From Amycolatopsis vancoresmycina (GTDB taxonomy: Bacteria; Actinomycetota; Actinomycetes; Mycobacteriales; Pseudonocardiaceae): a stretch of 64,000 bases of DNA. The stretch spans positions 124,001 through 188,000 of the forward strand of contig NZ_JNYY01000004.1 in assembly GCF_000716785.1 (NCBI RefSeq). The letters run 5' to 3'. The notes under the pieces are model-generated. The model was not told the DNA's origin. It worked only from the letters and a program-made list of their open reading frames with translations, and did no database searches. Numbering within the stretch: the stretch's first letter is position 1; every line of letters begins with the position of its first letter. The translations under genes and the position numbers were made by a program. Shown one piece after another: positions 16,513 through 25,258 of the stretch.

Positions 16513-17111
16513 CCCAGATCCCGCAGCGCAGGCAACAACGCCCGCAGAGCCAACCCCCGGTGCGAAAGAGCATCCTTCTCCGCCGGCTCCATCTCCGCCG
16601 AGGTCCGCCCCTCCCCATCAGGCTGGAAAATCGGGTCATACCCGAACCCGTTCACCCCACGCCGCTCCCGGATCAGCGTCCCCCGCCACTCTCCGCGAAC
16701 CACCGTCTCCTCCCCGGACGGCAGCACCAAAGCCGCAGCACAAACGAACTGCGCCCCCCGCCGCTCATCCGGCACGTCCCGCAGCTGCCCCAGCACGAGA
16801 TCCAGGTTCGCCTCATCATCCCCGTGCCGCCCGGACCACCGAGCCGACAACACCCCAGGCATCCCGTTCAGCGCATCGACAGCAAGCCCCGAATCATCGG
16901 CAATCGCAGCCAAGCCGGTAGCAGCAACAGCATCCCGAGCCTTCGCCACGGCATTGCCCTCGAAGTCCGGCGCCGTCTCAGGAGCCTCCGGGAACGAAGG
17001 CACATCGGCAAGCCCGATGACCTCGATCCCCGAAAGTCCCTCAGCAGCAACGATCCGCCGCAACTCACCGAGCTTCTTGGCGTTGCGCGTGGCCAGAAGC
17101 AGCTTCGTCAC
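16509..17111 (-). CDS. rdgB: Non-canonical purine NTP pyrophosphatase (RdgB/HAM1)
   Basis: 200 residues. The substrate loop LLATRNAKKLGEL starts the protein, DDSGLAVDALNG carries the metal-binding acidics, and SARWSGRHGDD and FGYDPIF follow in family order. It hydrolyses dITP, XTP and related damaged nucleotides to monophosphates in the cytoplasm. Its start overlaps the rph stop by 4 nt, so the two are translationally coupled, and its stop overlaps the convergent NACHT-LRR stop by 4 nt. Confidence 0.95.
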   Translation of the reverse strand: MTKLLLATRNAKKLGELRRIVAAEGLSGIEVIGLADVPSFPEAPETAPDFEGNAVAKARDAVAATGLAAIADDSGLAVDALNGMPGVLSARWSGRHGDDEANLDLVLGQLRDVPDERRGAQFVCAAALVLPSGEETVVRGEWRGTLIRERRGVNGFGYDPIFQPDGEGRTSAEMEPAEKDALSHRGLALRALLPALRDLG

Positions 17112-17884
17112 TTCGCGCCCTTCTTCTTGTCCGGACGCGGCTCCGGCAGCTCACCGGGGTACGGCAGCGCCAGCGCCTCGTTCTGCAGCCGGGTCAGTTC
17201 CGCGCACCCCGCAAGCGCCATGTCCAGCATCGTGTCCAAAGTGGACCGCGCGAAGGTCGCGCCCTCGCCGGTGCCCTGGACCTCGATCAGCGTGCCCGCG
17301 TCCGTCGCCACCACGTTCATGTCGACCTCCGCGCGCGAGTCCTCCTCGTACGGCAGGTCCAGCCGGACCCGGCCGTCGACCACGCCCACGCTCACCGCCG
17401 CCACCGAGGACGACAGCGGCTGGGGGTCGTTCAACCGGTTCGCCGCCGCCAGCCAGGTGATCGCGTCCGCCAGGGCCACGTAGCCGCCCGTCACCGCCGC
17501 CGTTCGGGTGCCGCCGTCGGCCTGGATCACGTCGCAGTCGATGACGATCGTGTTCTCGCCGAGGGCCGCCAGGTCGATGCACGCCCGCAGGGACCGGCCG
17601 ATCAGCCGGGAGATCTCGTGCGTGCGGCCGCCGATGCGGCCCTTCACCGACTCGCGGTCGCCGCGCGTGTTGGTCGCCGACGGCAGCATCGCGTACTCGG
17701 CCGTCACCCAGCCGAGGCCCGACCCGGCGCGCCAGCGCGGCACCCCTTCGGTCACGCTCGCCGCGCACAGCACCCGCGTGTTGCCGAATTCGATCAGCAC
17801 CGACCCCGCCGGCCACTGCTGGAACCCCCGGGTGATCTTGATGTCGCGGAGCTGGTCGTCGGTCCTGCCATCTTTACGAGCCAC
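17108..17884 (-). CDS. rph: Ribonuclease PH
   Basis: 258 residues of the trimeric phosphorolytic exoribonuclease family: MARKDGRTDDQLRDIKITRG at the start, GWVTAEYAMLPSATNTR with the family's conserved active-site stretch, GRSLRACIDLAALGENT, and CDVIQADGGTRTAAVTGGYV. It trims 3' ends of tRNA precursors using phosphate. Full length with a charged Lys-rich tail. It is the third gene of the murI-MBL-rph-rdgB cluster. One copy of GTCCAAAGTGGAC lies in it (17234-17246). Confidence 0.95.
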   Translation of the reverse strand: MARKDGRTDDQLRDIKITRGFQQWPAGSVLIEFGNTRVLCAASVTEGVPRWRAGSGLGWVTAEYAMLPSATNTRGDRESVKGRIGGRTHEISRLIGRSLRACIDLAALGENTIVIDCDVIQADGGTRTAAVTGGYVALADAITWLAAANRLNDPQPLSSSVAAVSVGVVDGRVRLDLPYEEDSRAEVDMNVVATDAGTLIEVQGTGEGATFARSTLDTMLDMALAGCAELTRLQNEALALPYPGELPEPRPDKKKGAK

Positions 17885-17906
17885 CAGTGCACTCTATGAC
17901 CGGCCC

Positions 17907-18674
17907 TCAGACGTCGTAGACGGCACCCTGCTTGACGACCTCGGCCCCGGGGAACCCGGCCGACGCCTCGGCCAGGACCGCGCCGGCGTCGGTCCACGGC
18001 GCGATGTGCGTCAGCAGCAGCCGCCCGACGCCGGCGGCGCGCGCCAGCTCGCCCGCCTGCTTGCCGGACAGGTGCACCCCCGCCGGCCGCTCCGCCGAGT
18101 CCGTCCACGACGCCTCCGCGAGCAGCAGGTCGACGCCGTCGGCGAGCTCGTTCAGCGCCGCGCAGGGCCCGGTGTCGCCGGTGAACGCCAGTATCCGGCC
18201 GCCGTAGGAAATCCGGAGGCCGTACGCCGGGGTCGGGTGGTCGACCTCGACCGCGACCACCTCGAACGGCCCGATCCGGAACGGCTCGGGCCGCAGCGGG
18301 TGGAAGTCGTAGACGTCGGAGAGGTCCGTGGTGGCCCGCTCGGTCTCGTTGGGCGCGTACGCGTTCGCCAGCCGGACCGGGGCGTCCGGCGGCGCGTACA
18401 GCGGCAGCAGGCGCGGCCGGGCGGGGTACGGCGGCGCCGGGTGGTAGCGCCGCAGGACGGTGAGCGCGCTGACGTCGGCGCAGTGGTCCGGGTGCAGGTG
18501 GGTCAGCACGAGGGCGTCGAGGTCGAACGGATCGGCCACGGCCTGCAGCTGCGCGAGCGTGCCGTTGCCGAGTTCCAGGCCGAGCAGGAAGCCCTCGGCC
18601 TCGATCAGGTAACCGGACGCGGCGGCGTTCGGCCCGGGGATGCTGCCGGAGCACCCGAGGATGGTCAGTCGCAC
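17907..18674 (-). CDS. Metallo-beta-lactamase-fold protein, cyclic nucleotide phosphodiesterase-like (Rv1339 type)
   Basis: 255 residues. The metal motif THLHPDH is at 58-64, DHPTPAYGLR and AFTGDTG supply further ligands and ILLTHIAPW-like RLLLTHIAPW the last histidine, in the order of RNase Z/phosphodiesterase-type MBL proteins. The position between rph and murI matches M. tuberculosis Rv1339, described as an atypical cAMP phosphodiesterase, so cyclic nucleotide hydrolysis is the leading guess. The motif GCSGSIPGPNAAASGYLIE replaces the loop of RNase Z, arguing against tRNA processing. Confidence 0.82.
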   Translation of the reverse strand: MRLTILGCSGSIPGPNAAASGYLIEAEGFLLGLELGNGTLAQLQAVADPFDLDALVLTHLHPDHCADVSALTVLRRYHPAPPYPARPRLLPLYAPPDAPVRLANAYAPNETERATTDLSDVYDFHPLRPEPFRIGPFEVVAVEVDHPTPAYGLRISYGGRILAFTGDTGPCAALNELADGVDLLLAEASWTDSAERPAGVHLSGKQAGELARAAGVGRLLLTHIAPWTDAGAVLAEASAGFPGAEVVKQGAVYDV

Positions 18675-18703
18675 GACGACACCCTAAGCGTCCGCACGGC
18701 CGT

Positions 18704-19510
18704 TCACGCAGTGGTGGGAGCGAGGACACCCGGAGCGAAGCCCATGAAGCGCTGCGCGAGCCGGGTGAACGGCTCCGCCGAGCCGGTGGCGAGGAACTCG
18801 TGCCGCGGCGCGGTCTCCCCGCTCGTCAGCAGGTCCCGCTCGGTGAGCACGCGGACGAGGTCCTTGGCGGTCTCCTCCGCGCTGCTCACCAGGGTGACCT
18901 CCTGGCCCATCACGATCTGCAGCACCCCCTGCAGGAGCGGGTAGTGGGTGCAGCCGAGCACGAGCGTGTCGACCTCGGCGTCGAGCAGCGGCTGGAGGTA
19001 GCCCTGCGCGAGGCCGAGCACCTGCCGCCCGGTCGTGATGCCCCGCTCGACGAAGTCCACGAACCGCGGGCAGGCGACGCTGGTCAGGGTGATGCCGGGC
19101 GCCGCGGCGAAGGCGTCTTCGTACGCCCGCGACCGCACGGTGCCTTCGGTGCCGATCACGCCGACGCGGCCGGTGTGCGTCGCGACGACGGCGCGGCGCG
19201 CGGCGGGCAGGACGACCTCGATCACCGGGACGTCGTAGCGCTCGCGCGCGTCGCGCAGGCAGGCCGCCGACGCCGTGTTGCAGGCGATCACCAGCGCCTT
19301 CACGCCGCTCTCCACGAGCTCGTCGAGCGCCGCGAGGGCGTAGCTGCGGGCGGTGGCGATCGGGAGCGGGCCGTACGGGTTGTGCGCCGTGTCGCCGACG
19401 TACCGGAGCTGCTCGGCGGGGAGCTGCTCGAGGATCGCGCGCGCGACCGTCAGCCCGCCGACACCGGAATCGAACACGCCGATCGGGGCATCAGCGGGCG
19501 AGGATGTCAC
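18704..19510 (-). CDS. murI: Glutamate racemase
   Basis: 268 residues with the two catalytic cysteines in place: Cys77 in VIACNTASAA and Cys187 in VLGCTHYPLL. It converts L- to D-glutamate for peptidoglycan in the cytoplasm. GVFDSGVGGLTVARA begins the protein as expected. It overlaps the rhomboid gene start region by 4 nt on the upstream side, and the MBL gene follows 29 nt after its stop, so they form one operon. Confidence 0.95.
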   Translation of the reverse strand: MTSSPADAPIGVFDSGVGGLTVARAILEQLPAEQLRYVGDTAHNPYGPLPIATARSYALAALDELVESGVKALVIACNTASAACLRDARERYDVPVIEVVLPAARRAVVATHTGRVGVIGTEGTVRSRAYEDAFAAAPGITLTSVACPRFVDFVERGITTGRQVLGLAQGYLQPLLDAEVDTLVLGCTHYPLLQGVLQIVMGQEVTLVSSAEETAKDLVRVLTERDLLTSGETAPRHEFLATGSAEPFTRLAQRFMGFAPGVLAPTTA

Positions 19511-20145
19511 CCTTCGAGGTTACCCGCAGGCGCCGGGGCGGCCTTGCGGGACCGGCGGGTGGTCAGCCAGGCCGCGAGGATGCCGGCCAGCGCGCCGAAG
19601 ACGTGCCCCTGCCAGGAGACGCCGGGGTTGCCCGGCAGCAGCCCGGCCAGCATGCCGCTCCACACGCCGAGCAGCACGACGGCGACCAGGATCTGCCCGG
19701 CCGCGCGGTTGAACAGGCCACGGACCAGCAGGTAGGCGAGCCAGCCGAAGGCCAGCCCGGACGCGCCGACGGTGACGCCGTTCGCGGGCCCGATCAGCCA
19801 CACGCCGAGCCCGGACACCACCCAGATGATCGCCGTGACCAGCGCGAACCGGCCGATCCCGGCGGCCATCGCGAGGAAGGAGAACACGAGCACGGGGACG
19901 GTGTTCGCGAACAGGTGCGACCAGCCGGCGTGCAGCACCGGCGCGAACAGCACGCCGTCGAGGCCGGACAGCGAGCGCGAGTGGATGCCGCCCTGGTCCA
20001 GGTCGCCGGGCAGGATCACGTCCACCAGCTCGACCAGGTAGAGCAGCAGGGTGAACGACAGCGCGACGAGCGCGGCCGCCATCGGTTTCGGCGGCAGCAC
20101 GCGCTTGGCGGCGTCGGCCTCCGGGGCGGGGTTCAGAGTGCTCAC
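19507..20145 (-). CDS. Rhomboid-family intramembrane serine protease
   Basis: 212 residues, six hydrophobic segments. The catalytic dyad is visible: Ser129 in GASG and His181 in WQGHVFG, and HAGWSHLFANTVPVLVFS matches the family's H-x-x-x-H-x-x-x-N pattern in the second helix. It cleaves membrane proteins within the bilayer; substrate unknown. It is the promoter-proximal gene of the cluster leading into murI, the order found in mycobacteria. Confidence 0.92.
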   Translation of the reverse strand: MSTLNPAPEADAAKRVLPPKPMAAALVALSFTLLLYLVELVDVILPGDLDQGGIHSRSLSGLDGVLFAPVLHAGWSHLFANTVPVLVFSFLAMAAGIGRFALVTAIIWVVSGLGVWLIGPANGVTVGASGLAFGWLAYLLVRGLFNRAAGQILVAVVLLGVWSGMLAGLLPGNPGVSWQGHVFGALAGILAAWLTTRRSRKAAPAPAGNLEG

Positions 20146-20236
20146 GCTTCGAGGCTACGACGGGGTGCGGGCGGTCCACCTCGGGTGAAATCCCTGATCC
20201 CGCGGTTTTGTCGGTGGTCGCCGCTAGCTTGTCGGC

Positions 20237-21089
20237 ATGGACGTCACCGGATACCTCGCGCGGCTCGGCCTCGACCCCGAACCGCCGAGCCTGGCCGCGC
20301 TGCGGCGCCTGCACGCGGCCCACGTCGAGCGCGTGCCGTACGAGCCGCTGGAGATCCAGCTCGGGCGGCCGACCTCGCTCGAGCCGTCGGCCTCGCTGGC
20401 GCGGATCCTGCGGGGCCGCGGCGGGTACTGCTACCACCTCAACGGCGCCTTCTCGGCGCTGCTGCGCGCCCTCGGTTACCAGGTGACGCGGCATCTGGGC
20501 GGGGTGCAGGGCAGTCCGGCGGACGCGCCGAACGTGGACCGCAACCACCTGGCCCTCACCGTCACCGGCCTGCCCGGGGAACCGTCGGCGGCCTGGGTGG
20601 TGGACGTCGGGCTCGGCGACGGCATCCACGAGCCGCTCCCCCTCCGGGAAGGCACCTACGTCCAAGGCCCGCACACCTACCGGCTGCGGCCGTCGGAGGT
20701 GGCGCCGGGCGGCTGGCGGTTCGACCACGACCCTTCGGGCAGCTTCGCGGGCTTCGACTTCGCACCCGGTCCCGCCGAGATGGCCGACTTCGCCGAGAAG
20801 CACACTTGGCTGTCGACCTCGCCGGAGTCCGGGTTCGTGCGGGTCTGCGTGCTGCAGCGGGCGGGACGCGACCGGCGTCGACACGCTGCGGGCGCGGACC
20901 CTGAACCGCCACGGTGTCAAGGAGCTGATCGGGTCACCGGCGGACTGGTGGACGGCGGCCGGCGACGTCTTCGGCATCCCCGCGGCGGCGTTCACCAGCG
21001 AGGAACGCGAACGGCTGTGGCGGAACGTCGTCGCGCAGCACGAGGCTCACGTCGGGGACAAGGGCAGCGAGGTGGTGCCCAGCGCGTAG
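20237..21089 (+). pseudogene. Arylamine N-acetyltransferase disrupted by a single-base frameshift
   Basis: ATG 20237 opens a NAT with the complete catalytic triad (Cys65 in GYCYHLNG, His104 in RNHLAL, Asp123 in VVDVGLGD). Near 20861-20864, in a run of G, the reading frame shifts by one base: homology continues in the next frame as DATGVDTLRARTLNRHGV, then SPADWWTAAGDVFGI, and ends at TAG 21087. Without correction the ribosome would read about 200 NAT residues and then unrelated sequence. Reference NATs are about 280 residues, matching the combined length. It could be a real mutation or an assembly error in the G run. The corrected tail overlaps the convergent racemase stop by 43 nt. Substrate range is unknown. 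Confidence 0.8.
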
Positions 21090-21763
21090 TCCACCGCCGC
21101 TTCGGCGTGCAGGCGGGTCGTCGGGAAGGTCGGCACCGGGCTGTCCGCCGGGCCGACCAGCAGTTCGATCTCGGTGCAGCCGTAGATGACGCCCTCGGCG
21201 CCCGCGTCGGCGAGCCGCGCGATCACGCCGCGATAGGCCTCGCGCGACTCGGGTTTGACGACGCCCAGCACCAGCTCGTCGTAGATGACGCGGTGCACGA
21301 GGTCGCGGTCTTCGGCGCTCGGCACGAGCACGTCGAGGCCGTGCGCGGCGAGGCGGTCGCGGTAGAACGGCTGGCCCATGGTGAAGCCGGTGCCGAGCAG
21401 GCCGACCCGGCGGATCCCGGCGGCCTTGATGGCCGCGGCGGTGGTGTCGCCGAGGTGCAGCAGCGGGATGCCGAGGCCGGCTTCGAGCCGGTCGGCGACC
21501 TTGTGCATGGTGTTGGTGCAGAGCACGACGAAGCCGGCGCCGGCTGCCTCCAGCGCGCGAGCGGCGCGGTTGAGCTCGGCACCGGCGTCGTCCCAGCGGT
21601 CCTCGGCCTGCATCCGCTCGATGGCGGCGAAGTCGACGGAGTAGAGCACGGTGTGCGCGGAGTGGAACCCGCCGAGGACGGCCTTGACCCGTTCGTTGAC
21701 GAGCCGGTAGTACTCGATCGAGGATTCCCAGCTCATCCCGCCGAGCAGCCCGATGACCTTCAT
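21047..21763 (-). CDS. Aspartate/glutamate racemase family protein
   Basis: 238 residues from ATG 21763 (MKVIGLLGGMSWESSIEYYR). The YgeA-type pattern is clear: VLCTNTMHKVAD with the first catalytic cysteine and GVIYGCTEIELLV with the second. It interconverts amino acid enantiomers without a cofactor; the substrate cannot be told here. The start lies only 10 nt from the start of the divergent MBL gene, leaving no room for two separate promoters in the gap. Confidence 0.85.
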   Translation of the reverse strand: MKVIGLLGGMSWESSIEYYRLVNERVKAVLGGFHSAHTVLYSVDFAAIERMQAEDRWDDAGAELNRAARALEAAGAGFVVLCTNTMHKVADRLEAGLGIPLLHLGDTTAAAIKAAGIRRVGLLGTGFTMGQPFYRDRLAAHGLDVLVPSAEDRDLVHRVIYDELVLGVVKPESREAYRGVIARLADAGAEGVIYGCTEIELLVGPADSPVPTFPTTRLHAEAAVDYALGTTSLPLSPT

Positions 21764-21773
21764 GATGTCCAGC

Positions 21774-22595
21774 ATGCCCGAACTGCGCACGGCCTTCGCC
21801 GGGGTTTCGAACGTCCTGGTCACCGACGGAAGCTCGGCCGTCCTGGTCGACGGCTTCTTCTCCCGGCCGTCGCTGCTGAAGATGGCGACCCGCGTGGCCC
21901 CGGACCGCAAGCGCATCGACGACGCGCTCGGCCGGCTCGGTGTCACGGGGTTCGATGCCGTTCTGGTCGCGCATTCGCACGTCGACCACGTCCTGGACGC
22001 GCCGGTCGTCGCGCAGCGGACCGGCGCCACGCTGGCCGGCTCACCGTCGACCCGGAAGGTCCAGGAGGGCTACGGACTGGCCGCCGAACCGTTCGAGGAG
22101 CTGGTGCCCGGCCGGCCGGTGGAGTTCGGCGCCTTCACGGTGACGCCGGTCGAGGCCGTGCACAGCGCCGGCGACCGCGTGCCCGGCGAGATCACCGAGC
22201 CGGTCCGGCTGCCGGCCAGGTCCAAGGCGTTCAAGACCGGTCGCTGCTATTCGTTCCACATCGCGCACCCGGCGGGCACCGTGCTGGTCCACGCGTCGGC
22301 GAACTTCGTGCCCGGCGCACTGGCCGGCCACGAGGCGGACGTCTGCTACCTCGGCGTCGGGCAGGCGGGGAAGCAGACCGAGGCGTGGCGGGAGCGGTAT
22401 TGGCGCGAGACGGCCGGCGCGGTCGGCGCGCAAACCGTCCGGCCGGTGCACTGGGACGCCTTCTGGCGCCCCCTGAGCAAGCCGCTGAAGGTGCTGCCGA
22501 AGGTGTTCGACGACCTCGGGACGACGATGGCCACCTTCGAGCGGCTGGCCGACGGCGTCGACCTCGCCCTCCCCGAGCTCTGGCGGCTCGAGTGA
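21774..22595 (+). CDS. Metallo-beta-lactamase-fold hydrolase
   Basis: 273 residues from ATG 21774; ATG 21753 upstream is possible but would overlap the divergent gene. The MBL ligand motif appears as AHSHVDHVLD (H-x-H-x-D-H), preceded by DGSSAVLVDGFF. Later segments VTPVEAVHSAGD and PVHWDAFWRP carry likely ligands, though spacing differs from lactamases. The order resembles L-ascorbate-6-phosphate lactonase and UlaG-like proteins, so a lactonase or phosphodiesterase role is a guess. Confidence 0.72.
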   Translation: MPELRTAFAGVSNVLVTDGSSAVLVDGFFSRPSLLKMATRVAPDRKRIDDALGRLGVTGFDAVLVAHSHVDHVLDAPVVAQRTGATLAGSPSTRKVQEGYGLAAEPFEELVPGRPVEFGAFTVTPVEAVHSAGDRVPGEITEPVRLPARSKAFKTGRCYSFHIAHPAGTVLVHASANFVPGALAGHEADVCYLGVGQAGKQTEAWRERYWRETAGAVGAQTVRPVHWDAFWRPLSKPLKVLPKVFDDLGTTMATFERLADGVDLALPELWRLE

Positions 22596-22596
22596 C

Positions 22597-23547
22597 TCAG
22601 GCCCAGAGCTGCCCGTCGAGCCGCTCGGCCGCCTCGTCCAGCGATCCCGCGTACGCCCCGGTCGACAGGTACTTCCACCCGGCGTCCGCGACGACGAACG
22701 CGACGTCCGCCTGCTCGCCGCGGGCCGCGGCCTTCTCGGCCACCGCCAGCGCCGCGTGCAGCACCGCGCCCGTCGAGATGCCCGCGAAGATGCCTTCGTG
22801 CTCCAGCAGCTCCCGCGTGCGCCGCAGGGCGTCGTACGCGCCCACGGAGTAGCGGCCGTTGAGCACCGAAGCGTCGTACAGCTCCGGCACGAACCCCTCG
22901 TCGAGGTTGCGCAGGCCGTACACCAGCTCGCCGTAGCGCGGCTCGGCCGCGATGATCTGGACGTCCGGCTTCGCCTCGTGCAGGTACCGCCCGACCCCGA
23001 CCAGGGTCCCGGTCGTACCGAGGCCGCCGACGAAGTGCGTCAGCGTCGGCAGGTCCTTGAGCAGCTCCGGGCCGGTGCCGCGGTAGTGCGCGTCGGCGTT
23101 GGCCGGGTTGCCGTACTGGTAGAGCATCACCCAGTCGGGGTTCGCCTCGGCCAGCTCCTTCGCCCGCCGGACGGCCTCGTTCGAGCCGCCCGCGGCCGGG
23201 GAGAAGACGATCCGCGCGCCGTACGCCTGCAGCAGCTGCTTGCGCTCGGTGGAGGTGTTCTCCGGCATCACGCAGACCAGCCCGTAGCCCTTGAGCTTGG
23301 CGGCCATGGCCAGCGCGATGCCGGTGTTGCCCGACGTCGGCTCCAGGATCGTGGAGCCGCGCCGCAGCTTGCCTTCACGCTCGGCGGCTTCGATCATGGC
23401 CAGCGCGGGCCGGTCCTTGATCGAGCCGGTCGGGTTGCGGTCCTCCAGCTTCGCCCACAGGCGCACGTCGTGCGTCGGGGAGAGCCGGGGCAGCCCGACC
23501 AGCGGGGTGCCGCCGAGCGCGTCGAGCAGGGACTCGAAGCGAGCCAT
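22597..23547 (-). CDS. cysM: CysO-dependent cysteine synthase
   Basis: 316 residues, fold type II PLP enzyme. The cofactor lysine is Lys44 in NPTGSIKDRPAL, TSGNTGIALAM binds the substrate carboxylate, and GGLGTTGTLVGVGRYL binds the phosphate. It sits directly after cysO and mec, the hallmark of the actinobacterial route in which O-phosphoserine reacts with the thiocarboxylate of CysO to give a CysO-cysteine adduct. The start is 3 nt after the cysO stop, indicating one operon. Confidence 0.93.
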   Translation of the reverse strand: MARFESLLDALGGTPLVGLPRLSPTHDVRLWAKLEDRNPTGSIKDRPALAMIEAAEREGKLRRGSTILEPTSGNTGIALAMAAKLKGYGLVCVMPENTSTERKQLLQAYGARIVFSPAAGGSNEAVRRAKELAEANPDWVMLYQYGNPANADAHYRGTGPELLKDLPTLTHFVGGLGTTGTLVGVGRYLHEAKPDVQIIAAEPRYGELVYGLRNLDEGFVPELYDASVLNGRYSVGAYDALRRTRELLEHEGIFAGISTGAVLHAALAVAEKAAARGEQADVAFVVADAGWKYLSTGAYAGSLDEAAERLDGQLWA

Positions 23548-23550
23548 CGA

Positions 23551-23823
23551 TCAGCCACCGGCCACGGCGGGGAGGATGGTCAGCGTGTCGCCGTCCTTGA
23601 CCTCGGCCTCGAGCCCGCCGGCGAAGCGCACGTCCTCGTCGTTGACGTAGACGTTGATGAAGCGGTGCAGCTTCTCCTCCTTGACCAGGCGCGCCTTGAT
23701 GCCGGCGTGCCGGGCCTCGACGTCGTCGATGACCTCGAGGACGGTCGCGCCCTTCGCCTCGACGGACTTCTCGCCGCCGGTGTGGGTGCGCAGGATCGTC
23801 GGGATGGAGACGGTCACGGCCAT
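23551..23823 (-). CDS. cysO: Sulfur carrier protein CysO (MoaD/ThiS fold)
   Basis: 90 residues of the beta-grasp type ending in Gly-Gly (AVAGG), where the carboxylate is converted to thiocarboxylate. HTGGEKSVEAKGATVLEVID and LHRFINVYVNDEDVRFAGG fit the MoaD/ThiS fold. It carries sulfur for the following CysM. The order mec-cysO-cysM is the known protein-bound cysteine pathway of mycobacteria and relatives. Confidence 0.94.
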   Translation of the reverse strand: MAVTVSIPTILRTHTGGEKSVEAKGATVLEVIDDVEARHAGIKARLVKEEKLHRFINVYVNDEDVRFAGGLEAEVKDGDTLTILPAVAGG

Positions 23824-23889
23824 GGGTTCTTACCTCCGGTGGTTTCCTAGACGCAGACGCCTTCGGCGCGCGGTTTGTTCCGACGGGAC

Positions 23890-24297
23890 TCAGTCGACGA
23901 TCTCGACCGGCTCCTCGGTGATCTCGGCGTCCACGATCCGGTACGACCGGAACTCGTGCACTTCGGGGTCGCGGGTGGAGACGAGCACGTAGTGCGCGTC
24001 CGGCTCGGCGGCGATGTTCGCGTCGGTCCGCGACGGGTACGCCTCGGTCGCGGTGTGCGAGTGGTAGATGACCACCGGCACCTCGTCGTTCGCGGCCATC
24101 TCCCGGTAGAGCTTCAGCAGGTCACCGGAGTCGAACTCGTAGAACGTCGGCGACCGGGCCGCGTTGAGCATGGGGATGAACCGCTCGGGGGAATCCGAGC
24201 CGTCGGGCCCGGCGATCACCCCGCACGCCTCGTCGGGGTGGTCACGACGGGCGTGGGCGACGATCTCGTCGACGAGTTCACGGCGGATCCGGAGCAC
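23890..24297 (-). CDS. mec: CysO-cysteine peptidase, JAMM/MPN+ metalloprotease
   Basis: 135 residues. The zinc motif is complete: Glu23 in DEACG and H79-S-H81 with Ser89 and Asp92 in YHSHTATEAYPSRTD. Mec cuts cysteine from the CysO-cysteine adduct, regenerating the carrier. It is promoter-proximal to cysO and cysM, with 66 nt before cysO, and divergent from a small hypothetical gene. Confidence 0.93.
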   Translation of the reverse strand: MLRIRRELVDEIVAHARRDHPDEACGVIAGPDGSDSPERFIPMLNAARSPTFYEFDSGDLLKLYREMAANDEVPVVIYHSHTATEAYPSRTDANIAAEPDAHYVLVSTRDPEVHEFRSYRIVDAEITEEPVEIVD

Positions 24298-24378
24298 ACC
24301 GACATCTTAGGTGGTGGACAAAGCTGGTCCAGATGATGAGACATACCGCTCACCGGCCGTTCTTGGGATACTGGCCGG

Positions 24379-24759
24379 GTGCCGCTGTCGTCGAAAGTGC
24401 GTGATCGGTGCCGGATGTACCTCGGCACGGACGAGCGGATCCAGTACCTGATCCCCGGGATGTCGCTCTACGTCAACCGCATGCGCATGCGGGTCGGGTT
24501 CCTGGTCATGGTGACCGACCGGCACGTCACGCTCCTGGCGTGCAGCCGCTGGAGCCTGCACCGCCCGAAGCAGATCTGGGAACGCCTGCCGCGCAGCACC
24601 GAGCTCGGCCCGCTGGAGATCCACCCCTCGCTGGGCCCGGTCCTGTCGGTCGGCGGCATCGACATGGAGATCGACGAGGAATACGTGAGCGCCGTGCGCG
24701 CGGCGAACCTTGAGATCGGCGACGACGCCCTGCCCGAAGACCCCTACCCAGGCGGCTGA
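24379..24759 (+). CDS. Small hypothetical protein, PH-like fold possible
   Basis: 126 residues from GTG 24379. One short hydrophobic stretch (VGFLVMVTDRHVTLLACS) lies between basic segments, and the overall pattern of strands with DMEIDEEYVSAVRAANLEIG at the end recalls bacterial PH-like domains that report or anchor at the membrane; I do not recognise the family. It converges on the DUF2017-like gene with 4 nt between stops and is divergent from mec. Confidence 0.6.
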   Translation: MPLSSKVRDRCRMYLGTDERIQYLIPGMSLYVNRMRMRVGFLVMVTDRHVTLLACSRWSLHRPKQIWERLPRSTELGPLEIHPSLGPVLSVGGIDMEIDEEYVSAVRAANLEIGDDALPEDPYPGG

Positions 24760-24763
24760 AGGG

Positions 24764-25258
24764 TCAGAGCTCCAGGAACACCGGCACGTCGTCCCGGGCC
24801 AGCGCCGCCGCGGCGACGTGGCTTTCCAGTTCCTGGAGCCAGGCGAACTTCAGTTCGGCGCCCCAGCGCGTGGCGAACAGCTCGTCGGCCGGCACCTCCC
24901 AGCGCGGCTTCCGCAGGTACGCCGACTGGGCGTGGGCGAGCACGAGCCGCAGGTCGCGGGCGCCCGCCAGGTCGAGCTCCAGCTCCGGCCCGCCGGACCA
25001 CGCCGCCAGCACCCGCGAGAACGCGGCCACCACCTCGGCGCGCATCGCCGCGCCGTGCCGGTCCCGGAACGCGGCACTCGGCTTGCGGCGGCGGTAGGCG
25101 TCCGGGAACAGCGTGGTGTCGGCGATGCCCTTCCGCCCGGAGCCGCCCAGCCGGGCCGCGACGTCGGAGAGCATCCCGTGCAGCACCGACGCGGTGTTGG
25201 GCGCGAACGCGATCCGGACGCGCCCGGACCAGGCCGTGACGTGCGCGAAGTCGGTCAC
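24764..25258 (-). CDS. Diverged DUF2017-family paralogue
   Basis: 164 residues. Aligned by eye with the DUF2017 protein encoded at 26506-27063 it keeps the same segments in order: NTASVLHGMLSDVAARL against QEAAVLRGLVSQLEDML, LFPDAYRR against LLPDFHKL, a helix after AAMR, and LAGARDLRLVLAHAQSAYL against the family's ADAWLGALNDVRLALG. The loop between is shorter. Its start overlaps the ClpS-like stop by 4 nt, exactly as in the parent pair, so the two genes form a translationally coupled duplicate of the clpS-DUF2017 unit. Function unknown in both. Confidence 0.75.
   Translation of the reverse strand: MTDFAHVTAWSGRVRIAFAPNTASVLHGMLSDVAARLGGSGRKGIADTTLFPDAYRRRKPSAAFRDRHGAAMRAEVVAAFSRVLAAWSGGPELELDLAGARDLRLVLAHAQSAYLRKPRWEVPADELFATRWGAELKFAWLQELESHVAAAALARDDVPVFLEL

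Noticed and set aside
20237..22852. One 871-codon plus-strand frame running through NAT, the racemase and the MBL gene
   Set aside because: The first 200 residues are a NAT; the rest is antisense or shifted reading of other genes, kept open by base composition.
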